Below, one piece after another: positions 39,007 to 47,914 of a DNA stretch of 64,000 nt. Under the pieces are notes generated by a model that saw nothing but the letters and a program-made list of their open reading frames with translations, ran no database searches and had not been told where the DNA came from. The stretch is from Burkholderia vietnamiensis LMG 10929. GTDB lineage: Bacteria; Pseudomonadota; Gammaproteobacteria; Burkholderiales; Burkholderiaceae. The stretch is taken from the NCBI RefSeq assembly GCF_000959445.1, contig NZ_CP009630.1, forward strand, positions 1,054,001 through 1,118,000. Direction: 5' to 3'. Both the position numbers and the translations under genes were made by a program. Position 1 is the stretch's first letter, and each line of letters begins with the position of its first letter.

Positions 39007-39912
39007 TCAGTTCACGAGCGACGCGGCACGCGACGGCGCGCGAGCGGCACGCTTGCCGCCGGCCAGCAGCACGGTATGCAGCTGGGCGCCGAAGTTGCGG
39101 ACCCGCTCCATCACCGACTTGTTGCGCCGGACGAGGAAGTTGTAGCCGAGTACGGCAGGCACCGCGACTGCCAGGCCGATCGCCGTCATGATCAGCGCCT
39201 CGCCCACGGGGCCCGCGACCTTGTCGATCGACGCCTGGCCCGCGATCCCGATCGCCGTCAGCGCGTGATAGATGCCCCAGACAGTCCCGAACAGCCCGAC
39301 GAACGGCGCGGTCGAACCGACCGTCGCCAGGAACGCGAGCCCGTCCTGCATGCGGTTCGACACGTTCGTGATCGACCGCTCGACGGACACGTCGATCCAC
39401 GTGTTGCGGTCCACGGCTTCGAGCAATGCCTCCTCGTGATGCTCGCCCGCCTCGATCGCCGTTTCGGCGATGAAGCGGAACGGCGATGCCTCGTCGAGCA
39501 GCTTCGCGCCCTCCGCCAGCGAAGGCGCGCTCCAGAGTTGCGCGTCGGCGAGCTTCGCGCGGCGGTTCGCCCGCAACTGCTCGACGAACTTCGTGATCAT
39601 GATGTACCAGCTGCCCATCGACATGATCACGAGCAGGATCAGCACGAAGCGCGCGACGAAGTCGCCGTTCTTCCATAGCGCGCCGAGCCCGTACGGATTC
39701 TCGACTGCTTCGGTGGCGGCAGGCGCCGGCGGCGGTGCCGGCTCGGCGGCGGAAGGCGCCTGCGCAGGCGCCGCGGCCTGTGTCGACGCATCGGATGCCG
39801 CCGCGGATCCGGTCGCTTGCGCGTAAGCGAATTGCGGTGCAACGAGCCCGTCGATCGCGGCGACGGACATCAACAGGCTTGCCGCCAGCGCGGCCAGAGA
39901 ACGCTTGGTCAT
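39007..39912 (-). CDS. exbB: ExbB/MotA-TolQ-family proton channel protein
   Basis: 301 residues. It has an N-terminal signal-like helix and an Ala/Pro-rich linker (residues about 30-68) before the core, an extension seen in many ExbB proteins of this group. Three membrane helices follow; FLATVGSTAPFVGLFGTVWG and GEALIMTAIGLAVAVPAVLG are the diagnostic MotA/TolQ/ExbB segments. Forms the stator with ExbD that energises TonB. It lies 86 bases downstream of tonB. Confidence 0.93.
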   Translation of the reverse strand: MTKRSLAALAASLLMSVAAIDGLVAPQFAYAQATGSAAASDASTQAAAPAQAPSAAEPAPPPAPAATEAVENPYGLGALWKNGDFVARFVLILLVIMSMGSWYIMITKFVEQLRANRRAKLADAQLWSAPSLAEGAKLLDEASPFRFIAETAIEAGEHHEEALLEAVDRNTWIDVSVERSITNVSNRMQDGLAFLATVGSTAPFVGLFGTVWGIYHALTAIGIAGQASIDKVAGPVGEALIMTAIGLAVAVPAVLGYNFLVRRNKSVMERVRNFGAQLHTVLLAGGKRAARAPSRAASLVN

Positions 39913-39998
39913 AACCCACTCCGATTCTTTCGTATAACTTATGATTAAATTTCAGGCCGGTTTTCTCCGGTCCGGCTCCCGCCGGACCGCCCACTGCA

Positions 39999-40697
39999 TC
40001 AATTCAGGTTGAACGAGAACGGCACCTGCACCCGTACTGCCTGGCCTTGCGCCACGCATTTGAACCGCTTCACGGTGTTGTAGGCGGCACGATCGAGCAC
40101 GGGGTCGGCCGACTGGGCCACGCGTTCGTTCGTGATGTTCCCTTCCGCATCCACGACGAACTCGATCGTCACGTCACCGGTGATGTTGTTTTCCTGCGCT
40201 TCCTTCGGGTACTGCATCGATGCGCGGATCGTGTCCGAATTCGGGCAGACGACGCCCACTTCGTGACTGACCGGCTTGGCAGGTGCGGGCGGTGCGATGA
40301 CGGGCGCTTGCACGGCCGGCGCGGACTGCACTGGTGCCGACTGATGCGTGATCGTCGCCTGCGGCGGCGCTTGCACCGGCACTTCAGGCGGCGGCACGAA
40401 CGGCGGCGGCGGGGGCGCGAACTTCGGCGGCGGAAGCTTGACGACCGGCATCGGCGGGGGCGGCGGCGGTTTCACCGGCTCGATGATGCGGGTTTCGATT
40501 GGATGCTGGATCACCTGCACGACTTTCGTCGCGAGGCCGTTGAGCAATGCGTAGATCAGCACTGCGTGCAACAGGAGAACGACTGCGATGCCGCCGAAAC
40601 GGCGCACCGGATTCTGCTGCTTCTTGCCGAATTCCCGCGGACGCCCGAGCGTGGCAAGCCCGCTGTTCGAAGCAATCAGATGCTTTTCGACTTTCAT
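39999..40697 (-). CDS. tonB: TonB energy-transducer protein
   Basis: About 232 residues from ATG 40697, which has GGGGGAT upstream; a GTG at 40736 would add 13 residues. One membrane anchor near residues 28-48 (GIAVVLLLHAVLIYALLNGL) is followed by a Pro-rich spacer (PPPPPPMPVVKLPPPKFAPP and onward) long enough to cross the periplasm. The C-terminal TonB domain contains YPKEAQENNITGDVTIEFVV and AYNTVKRFKC. First gene of the tonB-exbB-exbD-exbD-TPR operon. Confidence 0.92.
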   Translation of the reverse strand: MKVEKHLIASNSGLATLGRPREFGKKQQNPVRRFGGIAVVLLLHAVLIYALLNGLATKVVQVIQHPIETRIIEPVKPPPPPPMPVVKLPPPKFAPPPPPFVPPPEVPVQAPPQATITHQSAPVQSAPAVQAPVIAPPAPAKPVSHEVGVVCPNSDTIRASMQYPKEAQENNITGDVTIEFVVDAEGNITNERVAQSADPVLDRAAYNTVKRFKCVAQGQAVRVQVPFSFNLN

Positions 40698-41864
40698 GCC
40701 CACTATCCATCCCCCAAGCGAATCGCCCAGTTTCACGATGATGGCCGGCCCCGGAACCGGGTCGGTTCCGTCGCCGCCTCAACGCGAAATCTAATTTTTA
40801 ATGCAATTTGCAATCCGAATCGAAAGCATCGATTTCGGATCCGAATTCATTCAATTTCAAGGAATCGTTTCAACCGCCACGGGATAGCCGCCTTATCCGG
40901 CATCCACCCCGCACCAGCGTTCAGGCAATTGTCAGCTGCGTCGACACAGGCACGTTCGCGCATGACGATCGGACCGTCGCTACACCCCGATGGCAGCGTG
41001 GCCGTGCGTCTTGGGTGCAGACGATAGCAAGGAAAAAATCTGGCCGTCAAACTTTTTTTGATGCCCGAATACAAAGTTTGGAGGACTTGCTCGAATAACG
41101 AGTCAGGAGGCTTCACGAAACATTTTTTATTGATTCTGTAATTAATTTGTATGGTTATCGCACTCATTCGGTGCTTATGGCCAATAATCGCCAATTTAGT
41201 GCGATGCACCGAATCGACGCGGATTTAATGAAGCGTTATCGGATACGTCTCATTGTCTCCTGCATGGATGGAAGCCTATCGACCGTTGTTATGCGGGGCT
41301 ACGGATTTTCAAAACAATACTCGGACGAATCCAATTAACTTATTCGTAATCGACTACAAATCAAAATAGTGACATTCAAGATGACTATCAAATATGCACG
41401 ATGATCTGCATGCCGAATCTATTTTCTGATTCCGGGCACGACTGCGTCTACGAGAACTCGTTGGCCGACTGTCTGCGCGTACGGGCGTCTCTTACTTCAT
41501 GGAGCGATGTGAACGCTCCATCAACGCGCATTCGGCGTCGCTGCTCACGTCCCAATCCTGGAACAAGCGATTACGGACAAATCCGGCGGGGGAAGCACCA
41601 AGCGGTGCTCGAGGCGATGCCGCAGAGACCGGACCGCCAGTTCGGTGCCATGACGACGATGCACAGTCGAACACGGGTTCGGCGCACGCAAACACCCGAT
41701 GGGTGCGATTCACTTCCACACACTCAGGCGTTGCCGCGGCGCGACAGAAATGTGCATGCACGTACGGGCATACACGTCCCCAAGCGCGTCATCAGGATCG
41801 TGAGGTTGAGCGAGGCGATGTGAGCAATCGGATACCCGCTCGACCGTGCCGAGCGCAACGGGGA
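40698..41864. other. Long non-coding stretch upstream of tonB
   Basis: About 1.17 kb without a convincing gene. The left part is the tonB promoter, with AT-rich DNA at 40790-40860. From about 41090 to 41420 base composition drops well below the window average; short frames there show no ribosome-binding site or family resemblance. 41420-41864 returns to GC-rich but has no gene-like frame. It may be decayed or foreign DNA. Confidence 0.45.
40802..40817. promoter_or_regulatory. Shared motif TGCAATTTGCAATCCG (copy 2) upstream of tonB
   Basis: Contains the dyad TGCAA-T-TTGCA (40802-40812) about 105 bases before the tonB start. Matches 14 of 16 bases with 35843-35858 upstream of the TonB-dependent receptor. 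Candidate common operator. Confidence 0.35.
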
Positions 41865-42800
41865 TCATGCGACCATGATCGCGAGCTCATCCGCATACGC
41901 ATTCAACCGATCCCCTACCTGCACCTTCAGGACATCGATGAACCGTTTGATTTTCGCGTCGACGAATTGACGGGACGAGTACACCGCATATACGTTGCGC
42001 TGCGCGGTGTGAAATTCCGGCAGGACGCGAACGAGCGATCCTTTGCGCAGATCGTCGATTGCCGAGAAGGCAGCGATCAATCCAATTCCCGCGCCCTCCC
42101 GCAGTACCGTGGACATCGCATCCATGTCATTCACACTGAAGTGCGATCCCGTTGGACGATACACCGCCTCGCCTGCTCTGCCTTGCAGATGCCATTCGTC
42201 CGGCGCGTAATCGACCGTGCTCAGAAGCACACATGTGTGACCGACGAGGTCTTCCACACACTCGGGAGCCGGATGCCGTGCCAGATAGTCGGGCGACGCC
42301 GCGAGAATGCAATGACTGGTTCCGATCTTCTGGCTCACGTACGCCGAGTCGGGCAGCGTGCGCGCGATCACGATCGCCACGTCGAGTTGCTCTTCGAGCA
42401 GATTCGGCATCCGCTGCGACAGCATGAGATCGACCGATACTTCCGGATATGCGCTCCGATAGGCAAGCACGGCTTGCGAAACGAGTTGGCGCCCCAATCC
42501 CGGCACCGCATGCACGCGTAATAGACCACGCGGCTCCAGCAGCGCATCGCGTGCTTCCGCTTCCGCCCGTTCGATGTCCGAGAGGATCGCAACACTGCGT
42601 TCGTAAAAACGTCGCCCCGCGTCGGTAACGACGAGCCGTCGCGTCGAGCGCTGTAGCAACCGCGTGTTGAGATTGTCTTCGAGGACAGATACCGCTCGAG
42701 AAATGTTGCCGACCGTCGTATCGAGGTGGTTTGCGACAGCCGTGAAACTGCCCATCTCGACCACTTTCACAAACACCGACATGGTGTGCACCTTGTCCAT
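41865..42800 (-). CDS. LysR-family transcriptional regulator
   Basis: 311 residues. N-terminal winged HTH: FVKVVEMGSFTAVANHLDTT and GNISRAVSVLEDNLNTRLLQ. The effector domain contains LLRVHAVPGLGRQLVSQAVL and FSVNDMDAMSTVLREGAGIG. It belongs to the large CrgA/AaeR-like group. It is transcribed away from the aldehyde dehydrogenase operon across a 375-base spacer, the usual arrangement for a regulator of its divergent neighbour. Confidence 0.88.
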   Translation of the reverse strand: MDKVHTMSVFVKVVEMGSFTAVANHLDTTVGNISRAVSVLEDNLNTRLLQRSTRRLVVTDAGRRFYERSVAILSDIERAEAEARDALLEPRGLLRVHAVPGLGRQLVSQAVLAYRSAYPEVSVDLMLSQRMPNLLEEQLDVAIVIARTLPDSAYVSQKIGTSHCILAASPDYLARHPAPECVEDLVGHTCVLLSTVDYAPDEWHLQGRAGEAVYRPTGSHFSVNDMDAMSTVLREGAGIGLIAAFSAIDDLRKGSLVRVLPEFHTAQRNVYAVYSSRQFVDAKIKRFIDVLKVQVGDRLNAYADELAIMVA

Positions 42801-43175
42801 TAGTCACCCTCGCTTTGAATTTTTCGTCGAATCGCTGCGTTTCGGCCCGCGCGAGTCTGTGATCATAGGTTCCGCACCTGTTTCGTGCAGTCAGCGAGCA
42901 GCGTCGTGTCGTTTTTTTTGCATCCTTTCATTCATCTTTCATTTTGGCGGCGGATTTTCCCTCCAGAGACAAGATTCATTCTTGCCGGGCCATCTAAGTT
43001 GCCGCCTGCTTCACGCCTAGACTTGGTCCCGAAGTCAGGCAGTCGGAACGTAGACGTTTCAATCCTGAGCTCCGTCCGCCATGGTCGATGATCCAGACAC
43101 GGCGTAGCGCAGGCTCCCTATCCGGCTCTAGACGAACCCGCATCAAATCGCAATCCTAACCATAAAGGCTAAACC
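42801..43175. other. Divergent promoter region between lysR and the aldehyde dehydrogenase operon
   Basis: 375 bases with no gene. It should hold both promoters and the LysR binding sites. I did not find an unambiguous T-N11-A pair. Confidence 0.5.
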
Positions 43176-44612
43176 ATGGACATCACATACGACGCGCTTC
43201 ATGTCTTCATCGATGGCGAATGGATCGGCGCGAGCGAACGCGAAACGGCGCCCGTGATCAATCCCGCCACGCAAATCCAGATCGGGCGCGTTCCACTGGC
43301 GACGGCAGCGGACCTCGATCGCGCCCTCCAGGCTGCGGTACCGGCGTTCGATGTCTGGCGCAACACCGTGCCGGCCGAACGTGCGCGCATTCTGAAGCGC
43401 GCGGCGGAACTAATGCGCGAGCGCGCCGAGCACATTGCTACCGTGATGACGCTGGAGGAAGGGAAACCGCTGGCAGAAAGCCGCGACGAAGTCCTGCGCG
43501 CCGCCGACTATTTCGAATGGTTCGCCGAAGAGGCGCGTCGCATCGACGGCCGCGTGGTGCCATCCAACCGTCCGGGCGTGCAACAGCTCGTGAAGAAACA
43601 GGCGATCGGGCCCGTCGCCGCATTCACGCCGTGGAATTTTCCGGCGATCACCCCGGCGCGCAAGCTCTCCGCCGCACTCGCCGCCGGATGCAGTGTCATC
43701 ATCAAACCCGGCGAGGAAAGCCCCGCAACGGCGCTCGCGTTGGCACGCGCACTGGACGACGCCGGCTTGCCGAAGGGCGTGCTTCAAGTCGTGTTCGGCG
43801 TGCCCGACCAGGTGTCTACGCAACTGATCGCTTCCCCGGTAATCCGGAAGGTCACGTTCACGGGCTCGGTGCCGATCGGCCGTCTGTTGTCGGCGCGCGC
43901 AGCCGAAGGCGTCAAACCCATCACGCTTGAGCTGGGCGGCCACGGGCCCGTCCTCGTATTCAACGATGCCGACGTCGAAAAGGCTGCGGTCGAAGGCGCG
44001 GCGAATCGCTTTCGCGGCACCGGCCAGGTCTGCATCTCGTCGACGCGCTTCCTGATCCAACGCGAAGTCTACGACGAGTTCGTCGGTCACTTCGTACGTG
44101 CGACGAGCGCGCTCAAGGTCGGGAACGGCATGGATGCCGGCACGCAGGTCGGGCCGCTGGCGAACCCGCGCCAGCTTGCCAAGATGGAGGAACTCATCGC
44201 CGACGCGGTGGAGCGTGGCGCAACGATTCTGGCCGGCGGAAAGCGCATCGAAGGCGAGGGATATTTCTTCGAGCCAACGGTCCTCGCAGACGTACCGAAG
44301 GACGCGCGTGTGATGCACGAAGAACCGTTCGGCCCGATCGCGGTGCTGATGCGCTTCGATGCCCTTGCCGACGGCCTCGCCGAAGCGAACCGGTTGCCGT
44401 ACGGGCTCTCTGCCTATGCGTTCACAAGCAGTGCGCGTACGGCCATCGATGCAGCGGACGGCCTCGAAGCCGGCATGATCGGCATCAACCAGTACCGCAT
44501 CGTTTCGACCGAACTGCCGTTTGGCGGCATGAAGGAAAGCGGCCACGGCTCGGAAGGCGGCACCGAGGGCATCGAGTACTACCTCACGCACAAGTTCATC
44601 AGCCAGGCTTGA
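43176..44612 (+). CDS. NAD(P)+-dependent aldehyde dehydrogenase, succinate-semialdehyde dehydrogenase-like
   Basis: 478 residues. Catalytic set intact: N154 (FTPWNF), E252 (LELGGHGP) and C286 (GTGQVCISSTRF). The C-terminus ESGHGSEGGTEGIEYYLTHK matches GabD-like enzymes. It is similar to, but distinct from, the protein at 15409. First gene of a three-gene operon with a CMD-like protein and a quinone oxidoreductase, divergent from a LysR gene; the set looks like an inducible catabolic or aldehyde-detoxification unit. Confidence 0.9.
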   Translation: MDITYDALHVFIDGEWIGASERETAPVINPATQIQIGRVPLATAADLDRALQAAVPAFDVWRNTVPAERARILKRAAELMRERAEHIATVMTLEEGKPLAESRDEVLRAADYFEWFAEEARRIDGRVVPSNRPGVQQLVKKQAIGPVAAFTPWNFPAITPARKLSAALAAGCSVIIKPGEESPATALALARALDDAGLPKGVLQVVFGVPDQVSTQLIASPVIRKVTFTGSVPIGRLLSARAAEGVKPITLELGGHGPVLVFNDADVEKAAVEGAANRFRGTGQVCISSTRFLIQREVYDEFVGHFVRATSALKVGNGMDAGTQVGPLANPRQLAKMEELIADAVERGATILAGGKRIEGEGYFFEPTVLADVPKDARVMHEEPFGPIAVLMRFDALADGLAEANRLPYGLSAYAFTSSARTAIDAADGLEAGMIGINQYRIVSTELPFGGMKESGHGSEGGTEGIEYYLTHKFISQA

Positions 44613-44624
44613 AAGGAGATCGCC

Positions 44625-45002
44625 ATGTCTCATACGCATTTCGATAGTCCGCGCGAAGCCGCGCGTGCGTTCACGCCGACGCTCTCGGCATTCATCGACG
44701 ACACGCTCTATCCGCGGATCTGGAGCGATCCGACGCTCTCGCCGCGCGACCGCAGCCTCGTGACTGTTGCCGCGCTGATCGCGGGAGGCCATCTCGACGA
44801 GTTGCCGGCGCACCTGCGCCGCGCGTTGACGAACGGCGTAACCCGTGAAGAGTTGTCAGCGGCAATCACTCACCTCGCGTTCTATGCCGGGTTTCCCGCC
44901 GCAATCTCCGCATCCGCCACGGCGCAGGCAACGCTCGGCGCCCATCCTCAGCCCGACGATCTCGCCGGCAATGCATCTACGACGCAGGAAGGTTTGAAAT
45001 GA
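44625..45002 (+). CDS. Carboxymuconolactone decarboxylase-like protein
   Basis: 125 residues of a CMD-fold protein. SPRDRSLVTVAALIAGGHLD and LSAAITHLAFYAGFPAAISA are the typical gamma-CMD segments. No CxxC is present, so it is not an AhpD-type peroxidase. A strong AAGGAGAT site precedes the ATG. It is 12 bases after the aldehyde dehydrogenase and overlaps the next start by four bases. Function beyond family membership is unknown. Confidence 0.87.
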   Translation: MSHTHFDSPREAARAFTPTLSAFIDDTLYPRIWSDPTLSPRDRSLVTVAALIAGGHLDELPAHLRRALTNGVTREELSAAITHLAFYAGFPAAISASATAQATLGAHPQPDDLAGNASTTQEGLK

Positions 45003-45994
45003 AAGCCATCACATTCAAGGAATTCGGCGATGCCGAGGTGCTCCAACTGGCCGAGGTCGCGGCTCCTGAAGTTCGGCCCGACGATCTACTGGTACGCGTC
45101 CATGCCGCGGGTGTGAATCGCGCCGATCTGACCCATCGGCGTGGCGGATACGGCCGGCCGAACTTCGGCGACTCGACGATCATGGGTCTCGAAATCGCCG
45201 GCGAGGTGATCGAGACCGGATCTTCCGTGCAGGGTTACAAGGTCGGTGATCGTGTCATGGGCGTCGTGGGCGGCGGGGCCTACGCAGAACGGGCGCGCAT
45301 TGACTGGAGAATGGCGATGCCCATTCCGGCAACGCTCGACTATGTGCATGCGGCCGCCATACCGGAAGTGTTCGTCACTGCGCACGAAGCGTTGTTGCAT
45401 CTGGGCCGCTTGCAGCGCGGCGATGCGGTGCTGATCCACGCAGCGGCGGGCGGGGTGGGTTCCGCAGCGGTCCAGCTGGCCTATGCAACCGGCGCGACGA
45501 TTTTCGCAACGGCCGAAGCCTCGAAGCTGGAACGGATCGTTCAACTGGGTGTGGACCATGCGATCGACTACAAGACGCAGGACTTTTCGGAAGTCGTCGC
45601 AAGCAGGACGGGCAAACGTGGTGTCGATGTGGTCATCGACTTCGTGGGCGCACCGTATTTTTCCCGGAACGTCGCGTCATTGGCAAACGGCGGCCGGCTG
45701 GTGCAGGTCGGGATACTCGGCGGCGGCGGTGACGTCAGCGTGAGCCTCGAACAGATCCTGTACCGTCATCTGCAAATCATCGGCACGGTGATGAAGTCGC
45801 GCGACCAGAGCGAGAAACACGCGATGGTTCGGCGGTTTCGCGAACATTGGCTGGACCGCTTTGCGGGAGGCGCGGGTCTGGAGCCGGTCGTCGACAGCGT
45901 GTTTCCGCTCGCAGACGCCGCGGCCGCCCATCGACGGATGGAGTCTGCTGTGAACGTAGGAAAGATCATCCTGACGATGAGCGAAGATAGCTGA
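44999..45994 (+). CDS. Zinc-independent quinone oxidoreductase (MDR superfamily, PIG3-like)
   Basis: 331 residues. GroES-like N-terminus (FGDAEVLQLAEVAAPEVRPD; AGVNRADLTHRRGGYG) and Rossmann loop AAAGGVGSAAVQLAYATG near residue 150. The AGVNRADLTHRRGGY segment is typical of PIG3/QOR2 NAD(P)H quinone oxidoreductases. Likely reduces quinones or unsaturated carbonyls. Its ATG overlaps the CMD stop (ATGA). Last gene of the operon. Confidence 0.9.
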   Translation: MKAITFKEFGDAEVLQLAEVAAPEVRPDDLLVRVHAAGVNRADLTHRRGGYGRPNFGDSTIMGLEIAGEVIETGSSVQGYKVGDRVMGVVGGGAYAERARIDWRMAMPIPATLDYVHAAAIPEVFVTAHEALLHLGRLQRGDAVLIHAAAGGVGSAAVQLAYATGATIFATAEASKLERIVQLGVDHAIDYKTQDFSEVVASRTGKRGVDVVIDFVGAPYFSRNVASLANGGRLVQVGILGGGGDVSVSLEQILYRHLQIIGTVMKSRDQSEKHAMVRRFREHWLDRFAGGAGLEPVVDSVFPLADAAAAHRRMESAVNVGKIILTMSEDS

Positions 45995-46204
45995 CGTAGG
46001 GCCGATTCGCGTCGCGGCCCATGTACGAAGCTGGTTGATGGCAGTCAGGCGGACGGGAGCGCGTTGCTCATGGCCGGAAATAAAACCATTCGCGACGACG
46101 GGCCGGCAGCGCCGATGGTGCATGTCGCGGCTTCCCGCACCCGAATCGAACGTCCCGCACGTACCGGAACGGTATCGCTCCCTCGCAGCTTTCCGGCACG
46201 ACGC

Positions 46205-46405
46205 TCAGAACAACACGCTCGAGGCGGTATCCGGATCCTCCGGCGTGAAGACTACCCCACCGTCGCCGGATTCGTCGCGCATCCGGCGAGGTTCGGTCTC
46301 GTCGAGCAGAGGCACCCCGCCGCACTCATGGAATTCCGCGTGCGGAGACGCCGTCTCGATCGGCAAATCCGGCCGCCGCCGGGCCATTCTGATTTTCGAA
46401 GTCAT
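46205..46405 (-). CDS. 66-residue acidic protein of unknown function next to the MFS exporter
   Basis: A short frame starting at 46405 with an ideal GGAGG eight bases upstream, 44 bases after the MFS stop, so it is almost certainly translated with the exporter gene. The N-terminus is basic (MTSKIRMARRRPDLP) and the rest acidic, ending PEDPDTASSVLF; it has one Cys and no membrane helix or signal peptide. No family is recognised. It could be an exporter accessory or immunity protein, or conceivably a precursor peptide for the ATP-grasp enzymes of the cluster; the last is speculation. Confidence 0.65.
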   Translation of the reverse strand: MTSKIRMARRRPDLPIETASPHAEFHECGGVPLLDETEPRRMRDESGDGGVVFTPEDPDTASSVLF

Positions 46406-46449
46406 GACATCCTCCGTACATCGGCAATCGTATCGTCGCGCGACCTCGC

Positions 46450-47718
46450 TCACGCGCGATCGGCGGCCTCGTGCAGCGGTTCCGCGCCCTCGCACACCTC
46501 GTCCGCAGGCTGCGGCGCATCGACCCGCTTGCGAAACAATCGGGACGTCACCCACAGCACCCACGCGCCCGGACCGCTGAGCATCACAGCCATGAACAAC
46601 AGGATGTGCTGGATGCCTAGCACCGGCCCCACGCTCGCGGTCAACACGCCCGCGAGCGGATACGAGAGCCCGTTGATCAGATAGAACGGCCCGATCACTT
46701 TGCCGAGGTGCTCGCGCTCGATCGCACGTACGCGCAATGTCCGGTTGAACACGTTGTACCAAGCAGCCCCCGCCATCGCGCCGAGAAACGCGATCACATA
46801 AACCCAGACACCCTGCGCCAATCCCATGCATACGAGCCCGGTGCACATCAGCGCGAAGCCGCCTGCACCGAGCCGATAGATGCTCCAACTGCGGGTCAGC
46901 TTCGGAATCAGCAACAGGTTCAGCAGCCCGAGCACGCCCGCGCCAGTGTTCATCAAGCCGAATACACTGTCGGATGCGCGGAACACGCCCGTGACGAGAT
47001 ATGCGTTCGCGCTCGCCGCGATCGCAAACGCGAGGTTGATGGCGAAGTTCACCAACGCAAGCAACACAACCGGCCGGTTCGCGATCAGCAATCGCCATCC
47101 CAGAACCAGGTCGTGCCGGACCCGACCGTGAGCGGTGCCGCGCGGGCTCGCCGGAAGTTCGCGCCAGCACCACGCGGCCAGCGCGAATCCGGCCGCCGCG
47201 ACGAGCAGGAGCGGGAGCTTACCCAGCCATTGCGCCAGCCCCGCCGCAAGGGCTGGACCGAGGGCCATCGCGAGCAATTCGACGTTCTGCACCAACGACT
47301 GCAAATCCGACAGCTTGCCGCCGTCCGCTAGCATCGGCACCGTCTTTTCCACCGACATCCGCACCGGCGCGATCAGCAGCGACAGGAAGACGCTGTTGAC
47401 CATCAGCGCAATGATCGTGGCCGACGGCATCGCGAAGCAGGCTGCCACGGCAATCGTCAGGCAGGTCATCCGGACGCGATTTGCATACCGGAACAACCGG
47501 CGGCCGCCGAGTCGGTCCGCGAACAAGCCGGCGAACGGATAAGCGATCAACGCCGGCACCCATTCGACTGCATATGCAATGCCCGAATACGCGAGGCTTC
47601 CGGTCCGCTGATAAATGAGAAGCGGCACCGCAAACAGCACCGTCTGCTCGGCGATCAATCCAAGCATCAGTCCCGACGCGAACCAGCGCAGCGAAGCGGA
47701 GCGCGATTCACCGATCAA
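46450..47718 (-). CDS. MFS exporter, MFS_3/EntS-like
   Basis: 422 residues with about 12 membrane helices. The start is a TTG at 47718, chosen because GGAGGT lies at the right distance upstream; no in-frame ATG fits. IAYAVEWVPALIAYPFAGLF and ADRLGGRRLFRYANRVR correspond to the MFS motif A region. Resembles drug or metabolite exporters of the EntS/MFS_3 group. It is encoded beside the biosynthetic operon and probably exports its product or confers self-resistance. Confidence 0.85.
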   Translation of the reverse strand: MIGESRSASLRWFASGLMLGLIAEQTVLFAVPLLIYQRTGSLAYSGIAYAVEWVPALIAYPFAGLFADRLGGRRLFRYANRVRMTCLTIAVAACFAMPSATIIALMVNSVFLSLLIAPVRMSVEKTVPMLADGGKLSDLQSLVQNVELLAMALGPALAAGLAQWLGKLPLLLVAAAGFALAAWCWRELPASPRGTAHGRVRHDLVLGWRLLIANRPVVLLALVNFAINLAFAIAASANAYLVTGVFRASDSVFGLMNTGAGVLGLLNLLLIPKLTRSWSIYRLGAGGFALMCTGLVCMGLAQGVWVYVIAFLGAMAGAAWYNVFNRTLRVRAIEREHLGKVIGPFYLINGLSYPLAGVLTASVGPVLGIQHILLFMAVMLSGPGAWVLWVTSRLFRKRVDAPQPADEVCEGAEPLHEAADRA

Positions 47719-47914
47719 TCGCCACCTCCATGCTCGAGGCGCTCACGTCGCGACGGAACCCTGGCCGCCGTCCTGACCGATGAACACCACACGTTTCACT
47801 CGCCTCTGATCCATCATTTCGTATCACTTATCTATATCCTTGATTTTAGATTCCTGACCGGCTTTCCGATCTGGTGCGGCCGAGCCGCGCCAGTCGCGCA
47901 ACATCGTGTGATCA

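Noticed and set aside
40847..41823. Several 60-140-codon frames in the gene-free stretch
   Set aside because: No ribosome-binding sites, no domain resemblance, and mutually overlapping on both strands.
46406..47173. Upstream extension of the 66-residue gene frame
   Set aside because: It runs through the MFS gene in another frame; the start at 46405 has its own GGAGG.
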